Positions 16,808 to 26,463 of a stretch of DNA of 64,000 bases are shown piece after piece; within the stretch, counting starts at the first letter, position 1, and every line of letters begins with the position of its first letter. The translations under genes were made by a program, and so were the position numbers. The DNA lies in assembly GCA_022843385.1 (NCBI GenBank), contig JALHNT010000019.1, positions 62,001-126,000 of the forward strand. The letters run 5' to 3'. The notes beneath the pieces were generated by a model. It saw nothing but the letters and a program-made list of their open reading frames with translations. It ran no database searches and was not told the origin of the DNA. Origin of the DNA: Anaerolineae bacterium (GTDB lineage Bacteria > Chloroflexota > Anaerolineae > Aggregatilineales > Phototrophicaceae).

Positions 16808-18226
16808 ATGAAGCACCTGAGACCTGCTGTATGGCTTTTGTTGTCTATTCTGGCTGTTGCACCTATTGTCGCCCTTTCGCAAACGGGGGACTGTGAAGCT
16901 GTGGTGCAAACAGCACTCGAGGCAACAGACCGCGTTTGCACAGATACCAGCCGCAATCAGGCGTGTTATGGTCATGTCCATATCGAGGCCGAACCACAAA
17001 GCCTTGAAGAGGCATTCAAGTTTGAAGATGTCGGCGACACAGTAGATGTATCGCGCATTGGATCGTTGCGCCTGAGCCCGATGGATGAAGACCAGCAGAC
17101 TTGGGGCGTGGCCTTGATGAAGGTGCAGGCCGATATCCCCAATAGTAAGCCTGAAAATGTAACGATACTGCTTTTTGGCGATGTTCAGGTCGACAATGCT
17201 GTACCTGATCCCATATTGCTTGATGCCAGTGTAATTGGCCCTGGCAATGCAAACATTCGGCGGCAACCTTCAAATAGGGCTTTTGTACTTGCCTCCATGG
17301 CGCCAGACACAGTTCTTACTGCTAGGGGCCGATCAGCAGATGGCAATTGGTTGTACGTTGATTTGCCGGATGATCGCGGCAGTGGTTGGGTACGCCGTTC
17401 ACTGATGGAAATTGAAGGTAACGCCAACCAACTGCGCACGACAGATCCGTCGCTCACTTCCTACGGGCCGATGCAGGCATTTTATCTGCAGAACGGCAAT
17501 GATCAGTCCAGTTGCTCTCAAACCCCCAATGACGGAATCCTCATTCAAACTCCTGAAGGCGTAGCTGAGGTGCGCTTGTGGATCAATGAGGTCAAGATCC
17601 GACTTGGATCCACGGCATTTATTCAGGCTCCAGCTGGAAGCCGGCAGATGGTTGTCAAGACAGTAGAAGGCCAAGCAGTAATCGAGGCATTAGGTGTCGA
17701 ACAAACTTCACCGGCTGGCACGAGTGTGACCATTCAACTCAACGAAGACAACAAACCATCTGCGCCACCCAGCGCTCCACAGGCATATCAGATGAATGTG
17801 GTCGAGAATCTTCCTTTTGAAGAGCTTGAACGCGAGATTACAGCAGCGCCACCCTTAGAGATTACCCCGACCCAGACGCAGCTGCCAACAGAAGCACCTA
17901 CGGTCGGCGCAACCGATACCTTGCGTCCAACCTACACGCTTGCGCCAACCGAAACGGATCTACCCACTGCAACTTGGACGGGTATTCCACCGACGAACAC
18001 GGTACCGCCACCAACTGCAACTGACGTCCTCCCCACTAATACGGATGTCCCACCGACTGATACAGATGTCCCACCGACTGATCGGCCACCGACTGATACA
18101 GATGTCCCACCGACTGATCGGCCACCGACAGACGTGCCACCCACCGATGTCCCACCAACGGATCGGCCGCCCACTGATGCCCCACCACCACCTGCTAGCA
18201 GCGATACACCTGTGGCAACCCCGTAA
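16808..18226 (+). CDS. Secreted SH3-domain protein with Pro-Thr-rich tail
   Basis: A 472-residue exported protein. The signal peptide spans about residues 1-25 (LLLSILAVAPIVALS). Residues 28-135 form a Cys-containing domain (CEAVVQTALE, CYGHVHIEA) that I have seen in Chloroflexota surface proteins without assigned function. A bacterial SH3-type domain follows (about 138-200: NANIRRQPSNRA, a GNWLYVDLPD strand and GSGWVRRSLM). A second all-beta region (about 220-310) resembles FecR-type folds (VEGQAVIEALG). From residue about 345 the chain becomes Pro/Thr-rich, ending in PPTDTDVPPTDRPPTD-like repeats typical of cell-wall-spanning stalks. No anchor helix follows, so it may be released or loosely attached. 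A strong terminator lies 35 nt after the stop. Confidence 0.75.
   Translation: MKHLRPAVWLLLSILAVAPIVALSQTGDCEAVVQTALEATDRVCTDTSRNQACYGHVHIEAEPQSLEEAFKFEDVGDTVDVSRIGSLRLSPMDEDQQTWGVALMKVQADIPNSKPENVTILLFGDVQVDNAVPDPILLDASVIGPGNANIRRQPSNRAFVLASMAPDTVLTARGRSADGNWLYVDLPDDRGSGWVRRSLMEIEGNANQLRTTDPSLTSYGPMQAFYLQNGNDQSSCSQTPNDGILIQTPEGVAEVRLWINEVKIRLGSTAFIQAPAGSRQMVVKTVEGQAVIEALGVEQTSPAGTSVTIQLNEDNKPSAPPSAPQAYQMNVVENLPFEELEREITAAPPLEITPTQTQLPTEAPTVGATDTLRPTYTLAPTETDLPTATWTGIPPTNTVPPPTATDVLPTNTDVPPTDTDVPPTDRPPTDTDVPPTDRPPTDVPPTDVPPTDRPPTDAPPPPASSDTPVATP
18030..18190 (+). repeat. In-frame minisatellite encoding PPTD repeats
   Basis: Imperfect tandem units of 12 and 18 nt built on CCACCGACTGAT and ACAGATGTC alternate, encoding PPTD, PPTDTDV and PPTDRPPTD. 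Unit lengths are multiples of three, so slippage would change stalk length without a frameshift. Confidence 0.8.
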
Positions 18227-18260
18227 ACAATTGTTGACCGCGATCAAGTATTGAGAATAA

Positions 18261-18294
18261 CAAGAGCCTTACGCATTGTAAGGCTCTTGTTTTT
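18261..18294 (+). terminator. Rho-independent terminator after SH3-domain gene
   Basis: A perfect 12-bp stem, CAAGAGCCTTAC / GTAAGGCTCTTG, with a 5-nt loop, followed by TTTTT. It ends the plus-strand transcript before the convergent kinase gene. Confidence 0.9.
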
Positions 18295-18485
18295 GTTATA
18301 CCTTGGATCGATACACTTGTTAAACGAACTGATTGATACTTTAGAGAATGAGGAAAGGATAGTTGCCTGGATAAACATGTTTTGCGCCCTCCCTGTTCAC
18401 ATCATCGGGCGTCTATAACATTGTCTACTCCCTCATCAACTTCCATACCTACTGGCTCAGGAAAAGTCTAGATGAGTTTAGCTTA

Positions 18486-21400
18486 CTATTCTCGTATGGG
18501 TAGAAGGCAAGTTGGTGTCTGAAGAATGTCCCCCATAAAGCGTCTCCATTCCTGTGAGGAGAGATTTCGATTCGCGATGCTGCATGCCTGTGCCTTCCAA
18601 GCAGCGAGACTCATTTCCCACTTTATGAGAAGATTATCGTCACCACCCGACACAAGAAATGACCCATCAGGACTGAAAGCCAAGCTAGTCACATAATTGG
18701 AATGTCCCGTGAGTGAGTTACCGAGTGGTTCCTGTTCCTTCACGTCCCATAGCCGAATCGTTTCGTCGAACGAAGAAGATATGAGGAGGTTTCCGTCTGG
18801 GCTAAATGTCAATGAACTGATGTCTGACCGATGTCCTTCCAACGGTTGCCCCACTGCCAGCCTTTGACGAATATCCCATACTATTATCTGGGCATCTTCG
18901 CTACCAGATGCCAACCATTGGCTATCTGGACTGAATGCAAGTGCAGTGACTTTGCGATTGTGACCCAGCAACGGCGCACCAGATGGCTCGCGGGATGACA
19001 TGTCCCAGATGATGATCGATCGGTCATAGCCACCAGAAGCCAACCAGTTCCCATCCGCACTAAAGACAACAGCTTGGACATCGTCAGAGTGACCAAGGAG
19101 CGGGGATCCAATCAGCTCACCAGTTGCTGAATTCAAGAGTGTGATGTCATTGCTCCCATCACCAATCGCAATTGTTTGGCCATCAGGGCTAACGTCAACC
19201 GCTACGAGCAAACCCAATGCTGATATTTCCAGAGAACGCCGATACAATACATTTCCGGTGGCAACATCCCATACCAATACCTGACCATCTGCTGATCCAG
19301 AAACTAACCACTGATTATCTGGGCTTAATGCCAGGCTAGATACTAGCTGTCGGTGTCCAACAAAAGTTCGGACCGGGGTGAGTGAAGCAGCATCCCACAG
19401 GTAGATGTTTGTATCAACTCCCTTTCGTCCTCCGGCGGTAGCAAAAAGTGTTCCGTCGTTGGAATAAGCAATTGCCAGAATATCATCAGACTGGCTGATT
19501 ACCTGTCTTTCAAGTGGCTGACTTGACACCATGTCCCACAGAAACACGCGCTGATCTCGCGCTGCCGAAGCAAGTATGCGCGAATCCGGACTAAACGCAA
19601 TTTGCCAGACATCATCGGTGTGGGCTGCCAGCGGTAGACCGACCTGTTCCCCGCTAGTTGCATCCCACAACCGGATTGTTTGATCCATGCTGCCAGTCGC
19701 AAAATAGCGACCATCGGAACTAAATGTGATGCTTCTTACCCAGTTGGTGTGACCACTATCCAGTTCACTCAGATACTCGCCCGACGTAGCATCCCAAAAG
19801 ATTATCTTGGAGTCTGCGCCAGTTGAAGCGAGTTGATTGCCATCTGCGCTGAAACCCACGCTAAGTACCCAGTCTTCATGACCGGTTAAAGGTCCATAAA
19901 GACTTTTGGCGGTTTCTGCTTCCCAGATGTGCACTGTACCATCCGCGCTGGCCGAGGCTAACAAACGTCCATCGGGACTAAACGCTAAACCATAAACCAC
20001 ATCCGTGTGACCGACAAGCACGTTTGGTTGATCATCTTCATCGGCTGTACTCCATAAGAGAATACTTCCGTCCTCATTTCCGCTCGCTGCAAATTGATTC
20101 CCTGACGGATTGTAGGCAACCGCGAAAATAGCGTCTTCCGAATAGCTAATGAGAGGTTCTCCTATGGATTGCCCAGTGGAGACGTCCCAATGACGGACCG
20201 TTCCATCGGAGCTTCCCGACAAGAGGGTATTCCCATTCGGGCTGAATGCGAGGCTATTCACATAGTCCGCGTGACCTGTCAGCGGAGCACCAATCAACTG
20301 ATTGGTCTGCGTATCCCATAACAGAATAGCATTATCGCGGCCGCCTGACGCAAGAAGCTGTCCATCAGGGCTATAGGCAACGGCATAAACGCCATCGCTA
20401 TGACCAGTCAGGATATGTGACAAACGGGGATGACGTTGAAGATTGGAAACCAGGCTATTTCGGGCTTCGTAGGTATTAGCTGCATTGAACGATTCCAGGC
20501 TTAAAAGGAGGGATTGATCAACGCTATCAGAGCCTGCTAACGACGTGATCGCCAATTCACGTGAGCGGGAAATCCTCGCCTCATTATCTGCGCGAATTTG
20601 CTCCTGTTGAGCAAGTTGTTGGCGATTAAATGCGAAGATCGCTAATGCAACTGCAAACAGTGCAAATAATGCCAGCCCAAGCATGATATTGCGATTTCGA
20701 ATGGCAGTATTCTCACGCGCTGCTACACTTGCCCAAAGAAAAGTCGACTCATAATCAGTGAGCTTGAGACTGCTGGATACGGCAAGCGGTTCGAACTGCA
20801 CAAGGCGAGAGCCAGAAGCCAGGAAACTGGAGTCGCGTTCATTCTTAATCCATTCAGATGCAGCCATTGAGAGGCGTCGATATAGACGTAATTCCTCTCG
20901 ATCAGCATCCAACCAGCCTCGCAACTTTCCCCATTCGCGGATTAGTGCCTCATGAGCAATTTCGATAGTCGGGGTACGTGTAGTTGGCTCATAATCAAAT
21001 GTTAGCAAACGATGCTTGCCAAAGGTATCAATCACGTCCTGCACAACCCGTTTGTCACTCGCAATTGCGTTAAGTTCGGATCGAATGGCACGACGTCGAG
21101 TATCTTCTGCACCATCATTTAGGGTCACTAAACGGAGGAATAGCTGTTTGGCAGCCTTCTGGCTGGCGGAATCCAGTTGCTCGAAGATTTCATCAGCCCG
21201 TTTTGCCAGTGCCCCTGTCACACCACCTATTGCATGATACGCCTCGCGCGTTAATGTCACCCCATCGCGCTGCTCATAGAGTTCGGTCAATGTGTACTGA
21301 AGCAGCGGGAGTGCGCCGGGCTGCTGCTTCACATCAGTGATGATCTCCGAAACGAGCCCTGGCTCAAAGAAAAGGCCGTATCGTTCAGCAGGTGCAATAA

Positions 21401-22979
21401 TTGCCAGCTCCATCTCGGTAGATGTGAGTGGTAGGATGATTTCAGTGAAGTCACGCAGAAGTTCACCAATACCTGGGTATAGCAATGGTCGATCATAGAG
21501 GTCAGCACGCAACGTGATGATGATTCTCACATGGCTTTTGGGCTCCGTAGCTGCACGATGAAGCAGTCGCAGAAAGTGAGCGCGTGTTGTTTCATCAGTG
21601 ACTAAAGTGAAGATCTCCTCAAACTGATCGATCACGATAATCAATTCAGCCTTAGAAGACGGGAGGATAACTTTCGATAATTCAATCAGCGCATCATCAG
21701 ACCGGCGAAGACGTTGCGGCAAGTCACCAGGTGAGTTAACAGCTACACCGAGCAACGCATCTGCTAATTGCTCGATAGGTTGCGATCCCGGCACAAACTG
21801 TGCATAGTACCAGTCCTGCGAACCAATGATCATGCCACGCTTTAGAGCAGGTATCAATCCAGCTTTCACCACGCTGGATTTACCACTACCGCTTGGTCCC
21901 ACAACTGCTAGAAACTTCAGCGATTCGGTCTCAATACGTCCTATCATCCGATCAATCAATTTAGTGCGACCGAAAAAATCAGAAGCATCCGCCTCATCAA
22001 AAGCACGCAACCCTTTGTAAGGATTGCTAGGGGTCGGTGGAGGTTCCAGGATAAGAGTCTGGCCCCCCTGGGTAATGCCCGCACTGCCACCAACAGACGG
22101 ATTGGACAACTGTGTAAGGACGCTGACGGGATTGGATTCTGATGCAATGGCCTGACGGAATTCCGCGGCCATCGTCAACGCATCTGGATAACGCTTATCG
22201 GGCTGCTTGGAAGTTGCACGCCACAAAATCACATTGATGGCATATGGTAAATCAGCGCGCAAATTACCCAGTGGTGGCAGTACTTCACTGAGTTGACGAC
22301 GGATAATTGTACTAGTATCAGGATCATAAAATGGAGTTTGTCCCGTGAGCATCACATACAAGACCATGCCCAGGCTATAGATATCGGTCTGGGGCGATAC
22401 TGGATCACCCATGACCTGTTCAGGGGAAATGAAAGCTGGCGATCCATAACGGTCTTCTTCGGTGACTATCTGTGGCTCGGCCAACATCAACTTCTTTGCA
22501 ATACCAAAATCTGCCAGATAAGCATTGCCCTCTTCATCAAGGAGTATATTGGCAGGCTTAATGTCGCGATGAATCACGCTGTTGCGATGTGCTACATTCA
22601 ATGCGCCAGCAATCTGTGTGAGCAAGCGCGAAGCCGACTCGATGGACCAAGCGCCATTACGCTCGATAGATGATTGCAGGCTTCCTCCGCGGAGATAGCG
22701 CATTACTAGGCACGCAAGACCAGGTTCACGCCAGTAATCGAATAGGGGGACAATATGGAGATGTTCCAGACGCGCAACCATTTGTGCTTCTGATTCAAAT
22801 CGCCGAATGAACTCCGGCTGATTAGCAAACTCAGGAAGAACGACCTTAAATGCCACTTCACGGTCAACTGATTGTTGATAGGCCCGATACACAGCGCCAA
22901 ATCCGCCGTGTCCAACAAGCTCTTTGAGCAGGTAGCCTTTTATGGTTCTGCCTGTCAGATCACGAATATCAGACGACAT
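18486..22979 (-). CDS. Ser/Thr protein kinase - nSTAND ATPase - 14x WD40 repeat protein
   Basis: A 1497-residue multidomain signalling protein. The Hanks-type kinase (about 17-280) has the Gly-loop GHGGFGAV, VAFK lysine, HRDIKPAN loop and DFG, so it looks active. A STAND-type NTPase of the novel-STAND-1 class follows (about 318-700): it begins NPYKGLRAFDEADA, has FFGRTKL, Walker A GPSGSGKSS near 361, and Walker B with LIIVIDQFEEIF. A single hydrophobic segment (about 765-785, LFALFAVALAIFAF) precedes a helical linker. About 845-1455 holds 14 WD40 repeats, enough for two seven-bladed propellers. The likely role is kinase signalling gated by ligand sensing through the propellers and STAND switch. 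It starts 17 nt after the FHA gene stop; FHA domains bind phosphothreonine, so that protein is a candidate substrate or partner. Confidence 0.93.
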   Translation of the reverse strand: MSSDIRDLTGRTIKGYLLKELVGHGGFGAVYRAYQQSVDREVAFKVVLPEFANQPEFIRRFESEAQMVARLEHLHIVPLFDYWREPGLACLVMRYLRGGSLQSSIERNGAWSIESASRLLTQIAGALNVAHRNSVIHRDIKPANILLDEEGNAYLADFGIAKKLMLAEPQIVTEEDRYGSPAFISPEQVMGDPVSPQTDIYSLGMVLYVMLTGQTPFYDPDTSTIIRRQLSEVLPPLGNLRADLPYAINVILWRATSKQPDKRYPDALTMAAEFRQAIASESNPVSVLTQLSNPSVGGSAGITQGGQTLILEPPPTPSNPYKGLRAFDEADASDFFGRTKLIDRMIGRIETESLKFLAVVGPSGSGKSSVVKAGLIPALKRGMIIGSQDWYYAQFVPGSQPIEQLADALLGVAVNSPGDLPQRLRRSDDALIELSKVILPSSKAELIIVIDQFEEIFTLVTDETTRAHFLRLLHRAATEPKSHVRIIITLRADLYDRPLLYPGIGELLRDFTEIILPLTSTEMELAIIAPAERYGLFFEPGLVSEIITDVKQQPGALPLLQYTLTELYEQRDGVTLTREAYHAIGGVTGALAKRADEIFEQLDSASQKAAKQLFLRLVTLNDGAEDTRRRAIRSELNAIASDKRVVQDVIDTFGKHRLLTFDYEPTTRTPTIEIAHEALIREWGKLRGWLDADREELRLYRRLSMAASEWIKNERDSSFLASGSRLVQFEPLAVSSSLKLTDYESTFLWASVAARENTAIRNRNIMLGLALFALFAVALAIFAFNRQQLAQQEQIRADNEARISRSRELAITSLAGSDSVDQSLLLSLESFNAANTYEARNSLVSNLQRHPRLSHILTGHSDGVYAVAYSPDGQLLASGGRDNAILLWDTQTNQLIGAPLTGHADYVNSLAFSPNGNTLLSGSSDGTVRHWDVSTGQSIGEPLISYSEDAIFAVAYNPSGNQFAASGNEDGSILLWSTADEDDQPNVLVGHTDVVYGLAFSPDGRLLASASADGTVHIWEAETAKSLYGPLTGHEDWVLSVGFSADGNQLASTGADSKIIFWDATSGEYLSELDSGHTNWVRSITFSSDGRYFATGSMDQTIRLWDATSGEQVGLPLAAHTDDVWQIAFSPDSRILASAARDQRVFLWDMVSSQPLERQVISQSDDILAIAYSNDGTLFATAGGRKGVDTNIYLWDAASLTPVRTFVGHRQLVSSLALSPDNQWLVSGSADGQVLVWDVATGNVLYRRSLEISALGLLVAVDVSPDGQTIAIGDGSNDITLLNSATGELIGSPLLGHSDDVQAVVFSADGNWLASGGYDRSIIIWDMSSREPSGAPLLGHNRKVTALAFSPDSQWLASGSEDAQIIVWDIRQRLAVGQPLEGHRSDISSLTFSPDGNLLISSSFDETIRLWDVKEQEPLGNSLTGHSNYVTSLAFSPDGSFLVSGGDDNLLIKWEMSLAAWKAQACSIANRNLSSQEWRRFMGDILQTPTCLLPIRE

Positions 22980-22996
22980 AGTTCCAGTTTTTCTGA

Positions 22997-24052
22997 TTAG
23001 TCACCAGATGTAACCCTCAGTGGGCTTAATGCTAACGTCTGCAAATGCGTCAGAACTTTTGCGGCGTGCAGTTTCCGTTGATCAGAGTTCAGCAGCGGGG
23101 CAACTTCAGCCAGGATGTCATGTGCCAGCTCAACACCGGCATCGCGTAATTCTTTGCGATACTCACCCGTTTTGCCATTGGGTGATGGCAAACCAAGGTC
23201 ACCACCAACTAACTCCTTCTGATGAAGATATGCGATTTTTTCAGAATGCATTTCTCGCCATCGTACCACACTACCCCGCAACAGCTTTATCACCCCCTGT
23301 GCGCCGACCAGAGTAACGTTGATAAGTGACTTACCTGGCTCCAGGCTGATGTTGGATATAGCAACATCCAGTTGGGGCTGGTTGAGAATATCGTTACAAA
23401 CTCCCTGCAATCCCGCAATCGCCTTCAGATAGGGCATGACCAGGTTATCGAGATCGCGCAGACTTAACTTTCCTCTTAATTCGCTATCAAATTCCCGCAT
23501 CAGATGGATGGTCTCTTCTAATTCAGTTGTAGCATTTGGCGTCCTGAAGTAGATCACCATCATGATTTGGCCTAAGCGAATACTGTCTCCGCTGCGCATT
23601 TCATAGGATTGGTTGGGAACAAGCTTGACTTCATTCAGCCAGGTGCCATTGGTACTGCCCAGGTCCTGCAGGGCAAACATATTTTCTTCACGTGTGATAA
23701 TGGCATGTTGTCGTGAGACACCCATCAAGCTGCCATTGTAAGGTGTCAAGTCGACCGATGGCGCAATTTCACCAGGATTGTAGCGACCAATGCTCACACG
23801 CCCACCACTGGGTGCTTTCACAAGCAATGGTTGCTCATGACCAGCAATCTGAAAGACGACAATATCAGTGTAGAGGCGAGTCAGTTCAACCACACGATCG
23901 GGAGGCTTTGGCTTGGAACTTGGTTCTGCGACACGCACTGTTGTACTGGTCGAGATTAATTTGACCAGTGGTGCCCCACAGTAAGTGCAGATCATCGAAT
24001 CTGGCTCATTTTCTCTCTGACAGTTGGGGCAAATTTTCGAATTCATCATCAC
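22997..24052 (-). CDS. Zinc-ribbon FHA domain protein
   Basis: 351 residues. It opens with a zinc ribbon (CPNC at 8-11 and CTYC at about 23-26). An FHA domain follows at about 75-170 with the phosphothreonine-binding signatures: GR in SIGRYNPG, SRQHAII, and LGSTNGTWLN. The C-terminal half (about 185-345) is largely helical, with no family I recognise. Cytoplasmic, with no signal peptide or membrane segment. Three consecutive ATG codons open the gene, so the exact start is uncertain by two residues. It is transcribed just ahead of the kinase-WD40 gene and probably reads that kinase's phosphorylation or recruits its substrates. Confidence 0.88.
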   Translation of the reverse strand: MMMNSKICPNCQRENEPDSMICTYCGAPLVKLISTSTTVRVAEPSSKPKPPDRVVELTRLYTDIVVFQIAGHEQPLLVKAPSGGRVSIGRYNPGEIAPSVDLTPYNGSLMGVSRQHAIITREENMFALQDLGSTNGTWLNEVKLVPNQSYEMRSGDSIRLGQIMMVIYFRTPNATTELEETIHLMREFDSELRGKLSLRDLDNLVMPYLKAIAGLQGVCNDILNQPQLDVAISNISLEPGKSLINVTLVGAQGVIKLLRGSVVRWREMHSEKIAYLHQKELVGGDLGLPSPNGKTGEYRKELRDAGVELAHDILAEVAPLLNSDQRKLHAAKVLTHLQTLALSPLRVTSGD

Positions 24053-24097
24053 AACCTATCTGTCACCTTGTACAACTGAGTTGATTGTAATGCATTT

Positions 24098-25135
24098 TCA
24101 GCGGGTCACGGTAACTTTATTCAGTCCGCGCGGCTGATCGACATTGTGACCTTTCTCAGTTGCCAACCGCATGGCAAAAACCTGACCAGGGATCACAGCA
24201 GCGATAGGAGTCAGCCACTCTGGCATTCCGACGGGAATCCGCATGGGTTTACGAGCCAGATGCAAGACATCTGCATCGTTTGAAATGACCAGACTCTCTG
24301 CCTGGCGTTCATTAAGCTTCTCCAGAAAATCCTTCAACACAGGCTGTGTCTTGCCAGCTGGCGCAACGACAATAGCTGGGAAACCAGGATCGATCAGTGC
24401 AAATGGACCATGCCGAAAGTCTGCTTCGCTGTAGCCTTCACCGACAATGTAGCAAAGTTCCTTGATCTTCAAACTTATTTCAAACGCCGTACAATAATTA
24501 TAGCCACGGCCAATTGTCACGAAGCGTTCGATATAGCGATAACGTTCGATCCAGTTGTGAATTGCTTCGGACTCAATCAGTGTCTCTCGAATTGCATCCG
24601 GTAATCCAGCAAGGCTGGCATGTAGCTCCGCGCTATCCTTCAAGGTCGTCAACAGTAGCGCAACGGCCCCGAGCTGCGCAGTATAGGTCTTAGTCGCGGC
24701 AACGCTGATTTCTGGACCTGTATCCAGATTGAGGTGAAATTCTGATGCCTGCGCCAGCGGAGAATTCGGATCATTGGTGATGCTGACTGTTAGTGCCCCC
24801 TGCTCTCGTGCATCAGTCACTACACGACAAACATCTTCAGACTTGCCGGATTGGGAAATCGCCAGAACCAATCCGCGAGACAAGTGCGGACTGGTCTCAT
24901 AAAGGGTGTGTACCGAGGGCGTCGCCAACGCGACGGGCATTCGGGCATGAATGCCAAACAAGTATTGAGCATAGCGAGCAGCATTATCAGAGGTTCCACG
25001 GGCAGCGATGTACATGAAGTTAGGGTTAAACTTGCGGATGGCATTGGCAATGCGCTGTGCCATGCTGCGCTCACGATCAAGGAGATGGCGAATTATTTCC
25101 GGTTGCTCGGCAATTTCCCGTTCAATATGAAGCAT
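24098..25135 (-). CDS. SIS-domain glucosamine-6-phosphate deaminase/isomerase (NagB-II, GlmS-C-like)
   Basis: 345 residues with two SIS sugar-isomerase domains: about 30-170 (YIAARGTSDNAARYAQY; SQSGKSEDV) and about 195-330 (GRGYNYCTAFEISLKIKE; EADFRHGPFALI). This is the isomerase half of GlmS without the glutaminase domain, the design of NagB-II/GlmD deaminases that turn glucosamine-6-P into fructose-6-P and ammonia. Its start shares one base with the NagA stop (TAATG), so the two are translationally coupled and act in sequence. A related AgaS-type function on galactosamine-6-P is possible. Confidence 0.87.
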   Translation of the reverse strand: MLHIEREIAEQPEIIRHLLDRERSMAQRIANAIRKFNPNFMYIAARGTSDNAARYAQYLFGIHARMPVALATPSVHTLYETSPHLSRGLVLAISQSGKSEDVCRVVTDAREQGALTVSITNDPNSPLAQASEFHLNLDTGPEISVAATKTYTAQLGAVALLLTTLKDSAELHASLAGLPDAIRETLIESEAIHNWIERYRYIERFVTIGRGYNYCTAFEISLKIKELCYIVGEGYSEADFRHGPFALIDPGFPAIVVAPAGKTQPVLKDFLEKLNERQAESLVISNDADVLHLARKPMRIPVGMPEWLTPIAAVIPGQVFAMRLATEKGHNVDQPRGLNKVTVTR

Positions 25136-26301
25136 TAGTTTTTCCCTTGGTAGACAATTCGACCTTCAGCCATTGTCAGATAAACATTGATATCACCATC
25201 AACCAGGATAATGTCAGCATCTTTGCCAACTTCCAGGCTGCCCTTGCGATGGCTCATGTGGATGGATCGAGCTGCATTCAGGCTGCTACAATGCCAGATA
25301 GTCTCCAGCGGCTGACCGGTTGCACGCATGAAATTGGATACTGCTCGATCCATTGTCAGCTTGCTGCCAGCCAGCGTGCCATCTTCCAGGCATACGGACT
25401 CATCGCCTACAATGACCCGTCGTCCATCCTGCTCGTACTGGGTTCCACTGGGCAGACCCGCTCCCCGGGTCGCATCCGTAATGAGGATAATCCCATCAAC
25501 CCCTTTTGCTGCATACAGAATTCGCATAGCTGCCGGATGTACATGAACGTTGTCGCTAATCAACTCGCATCGAAGTTCTTTCAGATCCAGCGCAGCGCCA
25601 ACAGTACCCGGTTGGCGGTGATTCAGTCCGGTCATCGCGTTGAAGGTGTGGGTTGTCTGGGTCAATCCCAACCTAACAGCGTACTGCATCTCATCATAGG
25701 TTGCTGCTGTATGTGCGGCAGAAACCGTTACGCCCCGCCGAATACACTCTGAAATCAGCCAATGGTTTTCTGGATATTCCGGTGCTAATGCGGCTAGTTT
25801 GATGACATTCAACTCCAGCAGATGCATCGCTTCACCCGATTCGGCGCGGCGGATCTGTCGCGAATCCTGTGCCCCGCAACGTGCTGGGTTGAGATAGGGA
25901 CCCTCAAGATGGGCGCCAAGCAGCGTTGCTCCGCGATCCTGGCGTCCAGCCGATTGGGCGATGGTCCGCAGCGCGGCCTCGATTTGATCTGCCGGAGCTG
26001 TCCAGGTCGTTGCCAGGAACCCGGTCACACCATGTTGAGCGTAGAATTTTGCAAGCCCTGCTAACGCTTCTGCACTGGCATCCATTGACTCCAGCCCTAC
26101 CCCACCGTGTACATGCAGGTCAATGAAACCAGGAAGGGCAGTTCGACCCTGAGCATCAATCGTCTCTGAAGCATCCAGCTTCGGTGGATCACCAGAACCA
26201 ATCAACGCAATGCGGTCATCATCAGTCAGAAGCCAACCCTGTGGAATAGCACGTTCAGGCGTAATCAGGCGACAATTGTAGAATAGGGTTCGAAATGGCA
26301 C
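25135..26301 (-). CDS. nagA: N-acetylglucosamine-6-phosphate deacetylase
   Basis: A 388-residue amidohydrolase-fold enzyme that removes acetate from GlcNAc-6-P for the next enzyme, NagB-II. Metal and active-site motifs are in order: DLHVHGG near 59-65, HLEGPYLNPAR, VSAAHTAATYDE, THTFNAMTG, ISDNVHVHP, and the catalytic Asp in LITDATRGAG. Length matches the family. It is divergent from the LacI regulator, with about 160 nt between start codons, which places both genes under the same control region. No GlcNAc kinase or PTS is seen in the window. Confidence 0.92.
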   Translation of the reverse strand: MPFRTLFYNCRLITPERAIPQGWLLTDDDRIALIGSGDPPKLDASETIDAQGRTALPGFIDLHVHGGVGLESMDASAEALAGLAKFYAQHGVTGFLATTWTAPADQIEAALRTIAQSAGRQDRGATLLGAHLEGPYLNPARCGAQDSRQIRRAESGEAMHLLELNVIKLAALAPEYPENHWLISECIRRGVTVSAAHTAATYDEMQYAVRLGLTQTTHTFNAMTGLNHRQPGTVGAALDLKELRCELISDNVHVHPAAMRILYAAKGVDGIILITDATRGAGLPSGTQYEQDGRRVIVGDESVCLEDGTLAGSKLTMDRAVSNFMRATGQPLETIWHCSSLNAARSIHMSHRKGSLEVGKDADIILVDGDINVYLTMAEGRIVYQGKN

Positions 26302-26379
26302 ATCCCAAGCCTTTGTGCAAAACGCTGGAGCAAGTAGACTGATTCTAAGGACTCAATGCAAAAATAACAACCAACTTGG

Positions 26380-26408
26380 TTGACATGCTGTGAGGTGCTG
26401 TCTATAAT
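26380..26408 (+). promoter_or_regulatory. Perfect consensus sigma70 promoter of the LacI-type regulator
   Basis: TTGACA (26380-26385), 17-nt spacer, TATAAT (26403-26408). The predicted start near 26415 rules out translation from any upstream ATG of the frame and supports ATG 26461 or 26464. Confidence 0.85.
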
Positions 26409-26419
26409 CAAAATCGTAA

Positions 26420-26433
26420 AGAAATCGTTTTCA
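26420..26433 (+). promoter_or_regulatory. LacI-family operator overlapping the start of transcription
   Basis: AGAAATCGTTTTCA matches the LacI/GalR consensus AA-N-CG-N-TT with near-symmetric arms. It sits 12-25 nt after the -10, where repressor would block RNA polymerase. A second partial site (AAAATCGTAA) lies at about 26410. Confidence 0.6.
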
Positions 26434-26463
26434 TGTCATTTGAAGAATACCCGTTATTTTATG

